A stretch of DNA of 55,282 nt from Burkholderiaceae bacterium (GTDB lineage Bacteria; Pseudomonadota; Gammaproteobacteria; Burkholderiales; Burkholderiaceae_D), in NCBI GenBank assembly GCA_030158675.1, contig JAOASL010000017.1:1-55282 (forward strand), given 5' to 3'. Shown in pieces: positions 36,470 through 44,814 of the stretch (the stretch's first letter is position 1; each line of letters starts with the position of its first letter). The position numbers and the translations under genes are program-made. The notes below the pieces were generated by a model, which did not search any database, was not told where the DNA came from, and saw only the letters and a program-made list of their open reading frames with translations.

Positions 36470-37738
36470 TCAGGTGCCGTAATGTTTCTGCTCGCCGATC
36501 AGGTGCAGCGAATCGAATTCACGCTGGTTGCTTGCATGGCGGCGCATCACCAGCCACATGATGCCGGCGACGAACAGGCCAAACAGCACGATGACGATGT
36601 TGACGTCGACGTCGAATTTCACCAGCAGCGCATACAGCGCCAGCATCAGCAGGATGGACAGGTTTTCGCTGAAATTCTGCACCGCGATCGAATGTCCGGC
36701 GCTCATCAGCACATGGCCGCGGTGCTGCAGCAGCGCATTCATCGGCACCACGAAATAGCCCGACAGCGCTCCGATCAGCACCAGCAGTGGATAGGCGACT
36801 GGCACCGATTCCACAACCGCCATCACGCAGACGATGATGCCCATTGCCAGGCCGAGCGGCATCACGGCCAGTGATTTTTTCAGCGGCACGTGGCGTGCCG
36901 CCGCCATGGCGCCAAAAGCCACGCCGAAAGCGACCACGCCCTGCAGGATGGCCGCCTGCGCCAGCGGCATGTCGAGTACTGCAGCAGCCCATTTGAGCAC
37001 GATGAACTGCAGCGTCGCGCCCGCGCCCCAGAACAGCGAAGTCACGGCGAGCGAAATCTGGCCGAGCCGGTCGCGCCACAGGGTCACAAAACAATGCGAA
37101 AAATCGAGCACCAGGCGCCATGGTCCGTGTTCCTGACGCGGGTAATGGGCATTGGTCTGCGGGATTTTCAGGTTGAAGGCGGCGGCCACCACATAAGACA
37201 GCATGACGATGCCGAGCGCGATTTCGAGCGACAGACTCAGCTCAAGCGGATTAAACGGCAGAATTTCTGTCATTGCGGCGGCAAAACGCGTACTGACGAG
37301 CGCGCCGCCAAGCACCGTGCCCAGGATGATGGACAGGACGGTCAGACCCTCGATCCAGCCGTTCGCCATCACCAGCTTTTCCGCAGGGAGCAATTCGGTC
37401 AGGATGCCGTACTTCGCCGGCGAATAGGCTGCTGCACCAAACCCGACCACCGCATAGGCAATCAGCGGATGGACGCTGAAGAACATCATCAGGCAGCCAA
37501 CCACCTTGACCAGGTTGGTGATGAACATCACCCGGCCTTTGGGATACGCATCCGCGAAGGCGCCGACGAACGGGGCAAGCACCACGTACGACAGCACGAA
37601 AAACAGCTTCAGCATAGGCGTCATCCAATCCGGCGACTGTATCGATACCAGTACGGAAATGGCGACAATGAGGAGTGCGTTATCGGCCAGCGACGAAAAA
37701 AATTGCGCTGCCATGATGGTGTAGAAGCCGCGGTTCAT
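36470..37738 (-). CDS. lplT: Lysophospholipid transporter LplT (MFS)
   Basis: A 422-aa, 12-helix major facilitator. NRGFYTIMAAQFFSSLADNA at the N-terminus and FADAYPKGRVM in the loop between helices 2 and 3 are typical of LplT, which flips lyso-phosphatidylethanolamine inward for reacylation. In E. coli lplT forms an operon with aas; here it stands alone, divergent from alr, so the acyltransferase must be elsewhere. It is convergent with the DUF1853 gene. Confidence 0.88.
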   Translation of the reverse strand: MNRGFYTIMAAQFFSSLADNALLIVAISVLVSIQSPDWMTPMLKLFFVLSYVVLAPFVGAFADAYPKGRVMFITNLVKVVGCLMMFFSVHPLIAYAVVGFGAAAYSPAKYGILTELLPAEKLVMANGWIEGLTVLSIILGTVLGGALVSTRFAAAMTEILPFNPLELSLSLEIALGIVMLSYVVAAAFNLKIPQTNAHYPRQEHGPWRLVLDFSHCFVTLWRDRLGQISLAVTSLFWGAGATLQFIVLKWAAAVLDMPLAQAAILQGVVAFGVAFGAMAAARHVPLKKSLAVMPLGLAMGIIVCVMAVVESVPVAYPLLVLIGALSGYFVVPMNALLQHRGHVLMSAGHSIAVQNFSENLSILLMLALYALLVKFDVDVNIVIVLFGLFVAGIMWLVMRRHASNQREFDSLHLIGEQKHYGT

Positions 37739-37796
37739 TCAAATGATTCTCTTGCGGTGGGACTGGCGGCATGCTTTATACCATGAAATGGAATGA

Positions 37797-37816
37797 TGGC
37801 CGCCAGAAGACGGCCA
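37797..37816. promoter_or_regulatory. Inverted repeat in the lplT-alr divergent region
   Basis: TGGCCG and CGGCCA flank an 8-nt centre, between divergent lplT and alr. GGTAAAATG (37832-37840) follows as a possible -10 for alr. Confidence 0.35.
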
Positions 37817-37874
37817 GAGCCTTGCTGCTCCGGTAAAATGCGTGTTTCGTCTTCTCCGCAGCGTATCGCTTCCG

Positions 37875-38954
37875 ATGCCCCGTCCGCTTGTTGCCGTTAC
37901 CCATATTGATGCGATGCGGTCGAACCTTGCCGTGGCCAAGGCCCGGATGCCGCTAGCGCGCGCCTGGGCCGTGGTCAAAGCCGATGCTTACGGTCATGGG
38001 CTGCGGCATGCAGTGAGTGCATTCGCTTCCGCCGACGGCCTCGCCTTGGTCGAGATCGACCGCGCCGTGGCGCTGCGCGATATGGGCTGGCACAAGCCAA
38101 TCCTGCTGATGGAAGGCATGTTCGACCGCACGGACTTGTCAGTCGTTCGGGACTACCGGCTGGAAACCGTCGTGCACAATGACGAACAGCTGGCGATGCT
38201 GGCCGATGCTGTCGATGCGGGCATTCCTGTACACCTCAAAGTCAATTCCGGCATGAACCGGCTGGGCTTTCGTCCGTCGCAAGTGCGCGAGGTCTTTGCT
38301 GCGCTGAGGGCTCTGCGTTCCGTATCGAAAGTCTCGCTGCTGACCCACTTCGCGAATGCCGAGAACCCGGACGCGACATTGACGGCTGCCATGCAGATGC
38401 AGCGTTTTGTTGAGTGCAGCGCCGGGCTCGATGCCGAAATCAGCCTGTCGAATTCAGCGGCACTGCTGCTGGCTGCGCAGCCAATGCGTTGCGACTGGAT
38501 ACGGCCGGGCGTGATGCTTTATGGCGGCGTGCCCGGCAACGGGTCGCCACAATCGCATCAGTTGCAGCCGGCGATGACCCTTTGCAGCGAGCTAATTTCA
38601 GTGCAGGCGCTGCAAGCCGGAGACAGCGTCGGCTACGGCAGCCTGTTTTGCGCGGAGAAGCCGATGCGAATCGGCGTGGTTGCGTGCGGCTACGCAGACG
38701 GCTATCCGCGGCATGCGCCCACCGGCACGCCGATCCTCGTCGATGGCGTGCGCACCCGGGTGCTTGGCCGCGTATCGATGGATATGCTGAGCGTCGACCT
38801 GACGCCGGTACCTCACGCCCGAATCGGCAGCAGCGTCACATTGTGGGGCGAAGGGCTGCCGATCGACGAGGTCGCTGCGGCGGCCGGCACGATAGGCTAC
38901 GAACTGATGTGCGCTGTCGCGCCACGTGTCCGCCGCGAGGCGAGGGGAGCGTAA
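37875..38954 (+). CDS. alr: Alanine racemase
   Basis: A 359-aa fold-III PLP enzyme making D-alanine for peptidoglycan. PLP Lys35 is in WAVVKADAYGHG; the catalytic Tyr from the partner subunit is in SVGYGSLF; LNSGMNRLGF-type and CGYADGYPR motifs are present. The ATG at 37875 (MPRPLVAVTH) is preferred; reading to 37842 would start inside the promoter-like motif. radA begins directly after the stop. Confidence 0.94.
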   Translation: MPRPLVAVTHIDAMRSNLAVAKARMPLARAWAVVKADAYGHGLRHAVSAFASADGLALVEIDRAVALRDMGWHKPILLMEGMFDRTDLSVVRDYRLETVVHNDEQLAMLADAVDAGIPVHLKVNSGMNRLGFRPSQVREVFAALRALRSVSKVSLLTHFANAENPDATLTAAMQMQRFVECSAGLDAEISLSNSAALLLAAQPMRCDWIRPGVMLYGGVPGNGSPQSHQLQPAMTLCSELISVQALQAGDSVGYGSLFCAEKPMRIGVVACGYADGYPRHAPTGTPILVDGVRTRVLGRVSMDMLSVDLTPVPHARIGSSVTLWGEGLPIDEVAAAAGTIGYELMCAVAPRVRREARGA

Positions 38955-40325
38955 ATGGCGAAGGCAAAGACGAATTACACCTGCACCGAGTGCGGTGGCG
39001 TCAGCAATAAATGGTCCGGTCAGTGCCCGTCCTGCAATGTCTGGAACTCGATGGTCGAGACGCTCGTCGACACCGGCGGGAACAGGTTCTCCGCACAGGC
39101 GCAGGGGCTGGTGCAGGGTGCGCCGGTGATGAAGCTGTCGGAAATCGCCGCGGTCGATGTGCCACGCTATCCGACGGGCATCGAGGAATTTGATCGCGTG
39201 CTCGGCGGCGGCCTGGTGTCCGGCGGGGTGGTGCTGATCGGTGGCGACCCCGGCATTGGCAAGTCGACGCTGCTGCTGCAGGCGCTGGCGAATCTGTCGA
39301 AAGAAAAAAAAGTCTTGTATATCAGCGGCGAGGAGTCCGGTGCGCAGGTCGCGTTGCGCGCGCGTCGCCTGGCGATCGATGCCGACGACCTGCAGCTACA
39401 GGCGGAAATTCAGCTTGAAAAGATACTCAACACGCTGGCCGAACTGAAGCCGCAGGTTGCCGTGATCGATTCGATCCAGACCCTGTATTCGGATGCGCTG
39501 AGCTCGGCGCCTGGCTCGGTCGCTCAGGTGCGTGAATGTGCGGCACAGTTGACGCGTGTCGCGAAGCAGTCGGGCATCACCATCATTCTGGTCGGGCACG
39601 TGACGAAGGAGGGCGCGCTGGCGGGTCCGCGCGTGCTTGAGCACATCGTCGACACGGTGCTGTACTTCGAAGGCGATACGCATTCGAGTTTCCGGCTGAT
39701 CCGGGCATTCAAGAATCGTTTCGGCGCAGTCAATGAGCTCGGCGTGTTTGCGATGACCGAGAAGGGACTGAAGGGGGTGTCGAACCCGTCCGCGCTGTTC
39801 CTGTCACAGCATCAGGCGGCAGTGCCGGGATCTTGCGTGATGGTGACGCAGGAAGGGTCGCGGCCTTTGCTGGTCGAGATACAGGCGCTGGTGGATTCTT
39901 CGCATGTGCCGAACGCGCGCCGGCTGTCGGTCGGTCTTGAACAGAATCGCCTTGCGATGCTGCTGGCCGTGCTGAACCGGCATGGCGGCGTAGCAGCGCA
40001 TGACCAGGATGTGTTCATCAATGCCGTCGGCGGCGTGAAGATCAGCGAGCCGGCGGCCGATCTGGCGGTGCTGCTGGCGATACAGTCATCAATGCGCAGC
40101 AAACCGTTACCACGCGGGCTGGTGGCGTTCGGCGAGGTCGGGTTGGCCGGCGAGATCCGCCCGGCACCGCGTGGACAGGAGCGGCTGCGTGAGGCCGCCA
40201 AGCTGGGCTTTTCGATCGCGCTGGTGCCAAAATCCAATCTGCCGAAACAAAAGATCGAAGGGCTGCAGGTGATCGGCGTCGAGCGTATCGACGAGGCAAT
40301 GGCGAAGGTGAGGGAGCTGGCGTAG
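38955..40325 (+). CDS. radA: DNA repair protein RadA
   Basis: A 456-aa RecA-like helicase aiding branch migration in recombinational repair. It has a C4 zinc finger (C10, C13, C24, C27), Walker A GDPGIGKS (97-104), the RadA-specific KNRFG motif and a C-terminal Lon-protease-like domain without a catalytic Ser. No gap separates it from alr, so the two are co-transcribed. It is convergent with hpnE. Confidence 0.95.
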   Translation: MAKAKTNYTCTECGGVSNKWSGQCPSCNVWNSMVETLVDTGGNRFSAQAQGLVQGAPVMKLSEIAAVDVPRYPTGIEEFDRVLGGGLVSGGVVLIGGDPGIGKSTLLLQALANLSKEKKVLYISGEESGAQVALRARRLAIDADDLQLQAEIQLEKILNTLAELKPQVAVIDSIQTLYSDALSSAPGSVAQVRECAAQLTRVAKQSGITIILVGHVTKEGALAGPRVLEHIVDTVLYFEGDTHSSFRLIRAFKNRFGAVNELGVFAMTEKGLKGVSNPSALFLSQHQAAVPGSCVMVTQEGSRPLLVEIQALVDSSHVPNARRLSVGLEQNRLAMLLAVLNRHGGVAAHDQDVFINAVGGVKISEPAADLAVLLAIQSSMRSKPLPRGLVAFGEVGLAGEIRPAPRGQERLREAAKLGFSIALVPKSNLPKQKIEGLQVIGVERIDEAMAKVRELA

Positions 40326-40397
40326 ATCCGTGACCTCCGTTTCGAGTCGCTGACGCAAGGTCGGTAACAGATAATGCGACGCCACCCGAGGCGACGC

Positions 40398-41717
40398 TCA
40401 GGCTCGCTTCAGTACGCCCTCGGCTGCCGCTATCCCGCTGCGCACCGCGCTTTCGATCGTGGCCGGATACTCGCTCTCGGTGTAATCCCCGGCCAGCCAC
40501 AGGCCGTGCAGAGCGGTTGCATTCGGCGGCCGTTTCAGGTCGGGCACGCAGTCGAACGTTGCCCTCTTTTCCGTGATGGTTCCGGCCCACAGCGGTGCTG
40601 CCAGCGCTGGCATCTGTAACGTTTTGGCCAACTGGCATGCGAGCGCCTGTTCCAGCACTTCAGCGCCATGCTCAAGGGCACCACCCGATGTACTGACGAC
40701 GACGGCGAGCAGACCTGCCTGCAGCGGATCGAGCTGGCCACGGTCAAACACGAATTGTCCCCAGTCCTGTTGCTCCGGATCTTCCGGCAGCGCGAGCATG
40801 GCGGCCGGCAGCGTGAGTTCTGGCGGATATTGCAGGTAGCAGGTAGTGATGGGTTGATAGCCAAACGCCAGTGATTGCGCCAGCGTCGGGTCCAGCGGTT
40901 CGAGCAGGATTTGTGCATGCGAAGGCGCGGTGGCGATGACAATCTGCGAAAAGGTATCGGTGTGCGCCTCTGTGCGCACCATCCAGTGTTCGTCCGCTGC
41001 TTCGATCGAACGCACATGGCTGCCGTATCGAACGCTGCCGCCATGCTTTTCCAGGTAGACCAGTGCCGCCTCCGGAAATAAGGCAGACAGGTCGACTCGC
41101 GGCAGCAGCATGTCGGATGCGGCTCGTCCGGCACCCAGGCTGTCGCGCAGCACCGCCAGGAATACCTTGGCCGACGCACGCTCCGGCACGGTGTTCAGCG
41201 CGGCGATGCAGAGCGGGCGCCACATCAACCGCGTCAGCCGGGTCGTCTGGTCGAAGCGGTCGAGCAATTCGGTGACGCTGCAATCGGTGTTCAGTTGCCA
41301 GTCCATCCAGCGTGCTGCACTGGCAAAACGCGCCAGCGACAGCTTGTCTGCAATACTCAGCCCGCGCGCGCGCAGCACGCCGATTGCCATATGCAAAGGG
41401 GCTGGCAGGCGCGCTGCGACCAGGTCCATGCCGTCGCTGCCGGCCGGGTAGCGCATCTGCAGCGGCAGCCGCAGCAACAGGCGTGAGGGTTCGAGCCCGA
41501 CGGCGCTCATCATCCGCAGCGTGCCGTGGTAGGCGCCAAGCAGGATGTGCTGACCATTGTCGAGCATCTGTCCGCGATAGCAGATGCGCCGCGCGCGGCC
41601 GCCGGCCACACGAGCTGCTTCGTACAGGCAGACCCGTGCGCCACGGCGTGCCAGCTCAACGGCGGCCGCGCAGCCTGCCCAGCCGGCACCGATGACGGCG
41701 ACCGACGGCGTCTTCAT
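40398..41717 (-). CDS. hpnE: Hydroxysqualene dehydroxylase
   Basis: A 439-aa FAD amine-oxidase-like enzyme reducing hydroxysqualene to squalene, the last step of the HpnCDE route. The dinucleotide fold is VIGAGWAGCAAAVELARRG; the C-terminal LWLAGDYTESEYPATIESAVRSG-type segment is the second FAD-binding motif. The start lies 1 nt from the hpnD stop. Squalene-hopene cyclase (shc) is not in this window, so the hopanoid product is inferred. Confidence 0.92.
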   Translation of the reverse strand: MKTPSVAVIGAGWAGCAAAVELARRGARVCLYEAARVAGGRARRICYRGQMLDNGQHILLGAYHGTLRMMSAVGLEPSRLLLRLPLQMRYPAGSDGMDLVAARLPAPLHMAIGVLRARGLSIADKLSLARFASAARWMDWQLNTDCSVTELLDRFDQTTRLTRLMWRPLCIAALNTVPERASAKVFLAVLRDSLGAGRAASDMLLPRVDLSALFPEAALVYLEKHGGSVRYGSHVRSIEAADEHWMVRTEAHTDTFSQIVIATAPSHAQILLEPLDPTLAQSLAFGYQPITTCYLQYPPELTLPAAMLALPEDPEQQDWGQFVFDRGQLDPLQAGLLAVVVSTSGGALEHGAEVLEQALACQLAKTLQMPALAAPLWAGTITEKRATFDCVPDLKRPPNATALHGLWLAGDYTESEYPATIESAVRSGIAAAEGVLKRA

Positions 41718-41718
41718 G

Positions 41719-42552
41719 TCAGCAGCGAACCCAGGTCTTCCACGCCAGCCATAGCTTTCGCAGCGGTGTCAGCGAAATTTTGTGTTGCAGCACGTGGAAG
41801 CCGTCACGTTCGATCTCGACCAGCAACGCGCGATAGATTGCCGCCATAATCAGTCCCGCCCGCTGCGGGCGGCGGTCCTGCGGTGGCAGCAGCGCCAGTG
41901 CGTCGTCGTAGCAGCGCTGCGCACGCTCGAGCTGGAAGCGCATCAGCGCTTCGAAACGTTCACTGTGGCGCGAGTTCAGGATGTCGGCAGCCGGTACCTC
42001 GAAGCGTTGCAGCTCGGAGGCGGGTAGGTAGATACGTCCGCGCCGCGCATCTTCACCGACGTCACGAATGATGTTCGTCAGCTGAAATGCCAGCCCGAGC
42101 TTTTCGGCATACTGCAGCGTGCGCTCGTCCGTGAAGCCGAAAATGCGGGCTGACATCAGTCCGACCACGCTGGCGACATGCCAGCAGTAGCGCTCAAGCG
42201 CGACGAAATCGAGATAACGGGTCTGGGTCAGGTCCATTTCCATGCCGTCAATGACGGCCTGCAGATGTTCTCCGCGCAGGCCGTAGGTAGCGAGGTGAGG
42301 CTGCAATGCCTGCGTGACCGGATGGGTCGGGCTGCCAGCCAGCATGTGCGTGACTTCCTTGCGCCACCAATCGAGCATGGTGCGGGCGACCTGCGGATCG
42401 CTGGTTTCGTCCACCACGTCGTCTACCTCGCGGCAGAATGCATACAGTGCCGTGATCGCGCGCCGCCGCTCAGGCGGCAGGAACAGGAAACTGTAATAAA
42501 AACTGGATCCGCTTTGCGCCGCTTTTTGCTGGCAGTATTGTTCCGGGGTCAT
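41719..42552 (-). CDS. hpnD: Presqualene diphosphate synthase
   Basis: A 277-aa trans-isoprenyl synthase condensing two farnesyl diphosphates to presqualene diphosphate. The two Asp-rich motifs are REVDDVVDE and LTNIIRDVGEDARRGRIYLP. It lies between hpnC and hpnE, both close on the same strand. Phytoene synthase is a relative, but the hpn context decides. Confidence 0.92.
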   Translation of the reverse strand: MTPEQYCQQKAAQSGSSFYYSFLFLPPERRRAITALYAFCREVDDVVDETSDPQVARTMLDWWRKEVTHMLAGSPTHPVTQALQPHLATYGLRGEHLQAVIDGMEMDLTQTRYLDFVALERYCWHVASVVGLMSARIFGFTDERTLQYAEKLGLAFQLTNIIRDVGEDARRGRIYLPASELQRFEVPAADILNSRHSERFEALMRFQLERAQRCYDDALALLPPQDRRPQRAGLIMAAIYRALLVEIERDGFHVLQHKISLTPLRKLWLAWKTWVRC

Positions 42553-42600
42553 GGGGCGGCGCTGGATGCGATCGAGTGTCGGTGTGGAATGGCCCGAATG

Positions 42601-43416
42601 CTATACGACAAAGCGCAATGAGCGCCAGCACAAGCGCAGCCAGTCCGACCTGTCGAGTATCGGGCGATGGTGAAAGACATCGTGGTCAACCGCTTCTATC
42701 TTTTCGAGGATACGCAAGCCACCCATAACAATCAGCCGCAGTTCCCAACCCATGCGGCCGGGTAAGCGGCGAGCCAGCGGTGCACCGGCGATCATCATTT
42801 GTCGCGCACGGTTGACTTCGAACTGCATCAGGTCGCGCCAGCGTTGATCCGACACGCCATCCGCAATTTGCGCTTCATCGACGCCAAAGCGCCGCAGGTC
42901 TTCCAATGGCAGGTAGATGCGCGCTTTTTGCCAGTCGATGGCGACATCCTGCAGAAAATTGATGAGCTGCAGCCCGCTGCAGATGGCGTCACTCTGCACC
43001 AGCGATTCGCTGCGCTGCTCTCCGAACAGCGCGAGCATGATGCGGCCGACCGGATCGGCCGAGCGGCGGCAGTAATCGCGCAACTCGTCAAAGCTGTCAT
43101 AGCGGGTCTTTGTCACGTCCTGGCTGAAGGCCGACAGCAGGTCGCGCAACGGCTGCGTGGAGAGCTGTCGTTCGAGCAGGGTGTCGCGCAATGCGACAAA
43201 CAGCGCTGCTTCCGGCATGACGCCGGCATCGATGCGATCCAGCTCGGCACAGTAGCCATTCAGTGCTGCGATGCGTTCGGCCGGCGTTGCGTCGCCTTCA
43301 TCGGCGAGGTCGTCGGCACTGCGCGCAAACGCATAGATCACGCGAACTGGCGCGCGCAGTGACGACGGCAGTAATGGCGAGGCGACGGGGAAATTTTCGT
43401 AATGCGAGTTGGGCAT
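42601..43416 (-). CDS. hpnC: Hydroxysqualene synthase
   Basis: A 271-aa trans-isoprenyl synthase-like enzyme turning presqualene diphosphate into hydroxysqualene. Asp-rich motifs are RSADDLADEGD and INFLQDVAIDWQKARIYLP. I start it at the ATG 43416 (MPNSHYENFPVAS), which gives the usual HpnC N-terminus; a TTG reading to 43494 would run into the inverted-repeat element. First gene of hpnCDE. Confidence 0.92.
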   Translation of the reverse strand: MPNSHYENFPVASPLLPSSLRAPVRVIYAFARSADDLADEGDATPAERIAALNGYCAELDRIDAGVMPEAALFVALRDTLLERQLSTQPLRDLLSAFSQDVTKTRYDSFDELRDYCRRSADPVGRIMLALFGEQRSESLVQSDAICSGLQLINFLQDVAIDWQKARIYLPLEDLRRFGVDEAQIADGVSDQRWRDLMQFEVNRARQMMIAGAPLARRLPGRMGWELRLIVMGGLRILEKIEAVDHDVFHHRPILDRSDWLRLCWRSLRFVV

Positions 43417-43454
43417 GCGGAAAAATTGAAATTCGTGCGATCTTTCAGCTTGGC

Positions 43455-43460
43455 TATAAT
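43455..43460 (+). promoter_or_regulatory. TATAAT box reading toward the second RND pump
   Basis: A perfect TATAAT sits between hpnC and the adaptor gene. The -35 region (TTCGTG at 17 bp) is weak. If used, it would place the inverted-repeat element 43481-43606 in a leader of about 220 nt. Confidence 0.4.
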
Positions 43461-43480
43461 TGCTAACCTTTGAGTCATTA

Positions 43481-43606
43481 AGACTCTCTATCAAAATGCC
43501 GCTGGCGGCGTTGGGGTCGCCTTATCGCACGGCCTGTGCTGCTTGAGGCGCCTCCGCCTTGTCAGCGACTGCACCGCTTTGCGGGACTCATTTTGAAAGG
43601 GAGTCT
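43481..43606. repeat. Intergenic inverted-repeat element, long copy
   Basis: An 18-bp left arm (43481-43498) and right arm (43589-43606) match inversely at 16 of 18 positions around about 90 bp of GC-rich sequence. The left end (ATCAAAATG, then CCGCTGGCGGCGTTGGGG) and right end (CGCTTTGCGG to GTCTAAGCA) resemble both ends of the short element at 8797-8864. Transcribed, it would make one long stem-loop. It lacks an ORF. It could be a MITE-like element or a repeated structured RNA. Confidence 0.6.
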
Positions 43607-43689
43607 AAGCAACGCGGGTCATCCGCAATCCGACATATCGAATCGGCATTACCCCCGGCCATGGCCGGCTGAATAATAAAGGATAAACC

Positions 43690-44814
43690 GTGATCAACTA
43701 CGCGACCGTCCGGCATTTTGCCGGCACCCGGTGTTTTCCCCCGCTGCTGCTTGCCGTTCTGGCGCTTGCTGCCTGCTCGAAGCCGGTTGAAAAGACGGAG
43801 GACATTCGTCCGGTGCGCACGCTGACGGTCGCGCCGGCTGCAGGACAGGCGGTGGTCGAGTTGTCGGGCGATCTGGTGCCGCGCTATGAGTCGCGCCTTG
43901 GCTTTCGGGTCGGTGGCAAGATCGTTGCGCGCAAGGTTGAGGTGGGCTCGACGGTGAAGCGCGGACAGGTGCTGATGCAGCTCGATCCGTCGGATTTACA
44001 GCTGTCGCAGGCGCAGGCCAAAGCCGCGCTTGCATCGGCCGAGAGCAGTATGACGCTGGCAAAGGCCGATCTTGAGCGGTATCGCGAGCTGCACGACAAG
44101 AATTTCGTCAGTAAGGCGGTGCTGGACGCCAAAGAGGCTGCGTACAAGGCGGCACATTCGGGGCATGAGCAGGCGCTGGCCGGTCTGAAGGTACAGGCAA
44201 ACCAGAGCAGCTACGCGACGCTGATGGCTGACGCCGACGGCGTGGTGACGGCGCTGGATGCCGAAGTGGGGCAAGTGGTGGCCGCCGGCACACCGGTCGT
44301 GCGTCTGGCCCGCAGTGGCGAGATCGAGGTGCGGGTCAGCATTCCGGAAGATCAGGTTAGTGCATTGCGGCAGGTAACCGGTGTGTCGGTACGAACCTGG
44401 GCGAATCCAACCCAATCTATCGACGGCCATATTCGCGAAGTGGCGCCGGCGGCCGACCCGGCAACGCGCACTTTCACCGCCAAGATCGCCCTGCCGAAGC
44501 CGGGCGACGGAGTGCGACTCGGTATGAGCGCCACCGTGGCGCTGACGGCGCCGATGCAGTCGGCCATCCGCTTGCCGTTGACGGCGCTTTATAACGATAA
44601 GGAACAGACCTCGGTCTGGCTGGTCGAGAACGGCAAGGTCCGGCGCGTGCCGGTGCAGGTCGCTGGTGCAACCGGCAATGAGTTGCTGGTCGCAGCCGGG
44701 CTGAATCCCGGACAGACCGTCGTCACCGCCGGTGTGAACCTGCTGCGCGAAGGGCAAAAAGTCAGCATCCTCGGCCAGCAAGCACAGGCGGCGCCGGCCG
44801 GAGCGCCGAAATGA
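43690..44814 (+). CDS. RND efflux periplasmic adaptor (lipoprotein)
   Basis: A 374-aa membrane-fusion protein with a lipoprotein signal (LALAAC, Cys29). It has the two lipoyl half motifs (FRVGGKIVARKVEVGSTVKRG and ATLMADADGVVTALDAEVGQ regions), a short coiled-coil hairpin and a beta-barrel domain. It resembles the AcrA/MdtA-like group serving organic substrates. The start is GTG at 43690 with AAGGA upstream. It overlaps the transporter gene by 4 nt (ATGA). Confidence 0.88.
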   Translation: MINYATVRHFAGTRCFPPLLLAVLALAACSKPVEKTEDIRPVRTLTVAPAAGQAVVELSGDLVPRYESRLGFRVGGKIVARKVEVGSTVKRGQVLMQLDPSDLQLSQAQAKAALASAESSMTLAKADLERYRELHDKNFVSKAVLDAKEAAYKAAHSGHEQALAGLKVQANQSSYATLMADADGVVTALDAEVGQVVAAGTPVVRLARSGEIEVRVSIPEDQVSALRQVTGVSVRTWANPTQSIDGHIREVAPAADPATRTFTAKIALPKPGDGVRLGMSATVALTAPMQSAIRLPLTALYNDKEQTSVWLVENGKVRRVPVQVAGATGNELLVAAGLNPGQTVVTAGVNLLREGQKVSILGQQAQAAPAGAPK

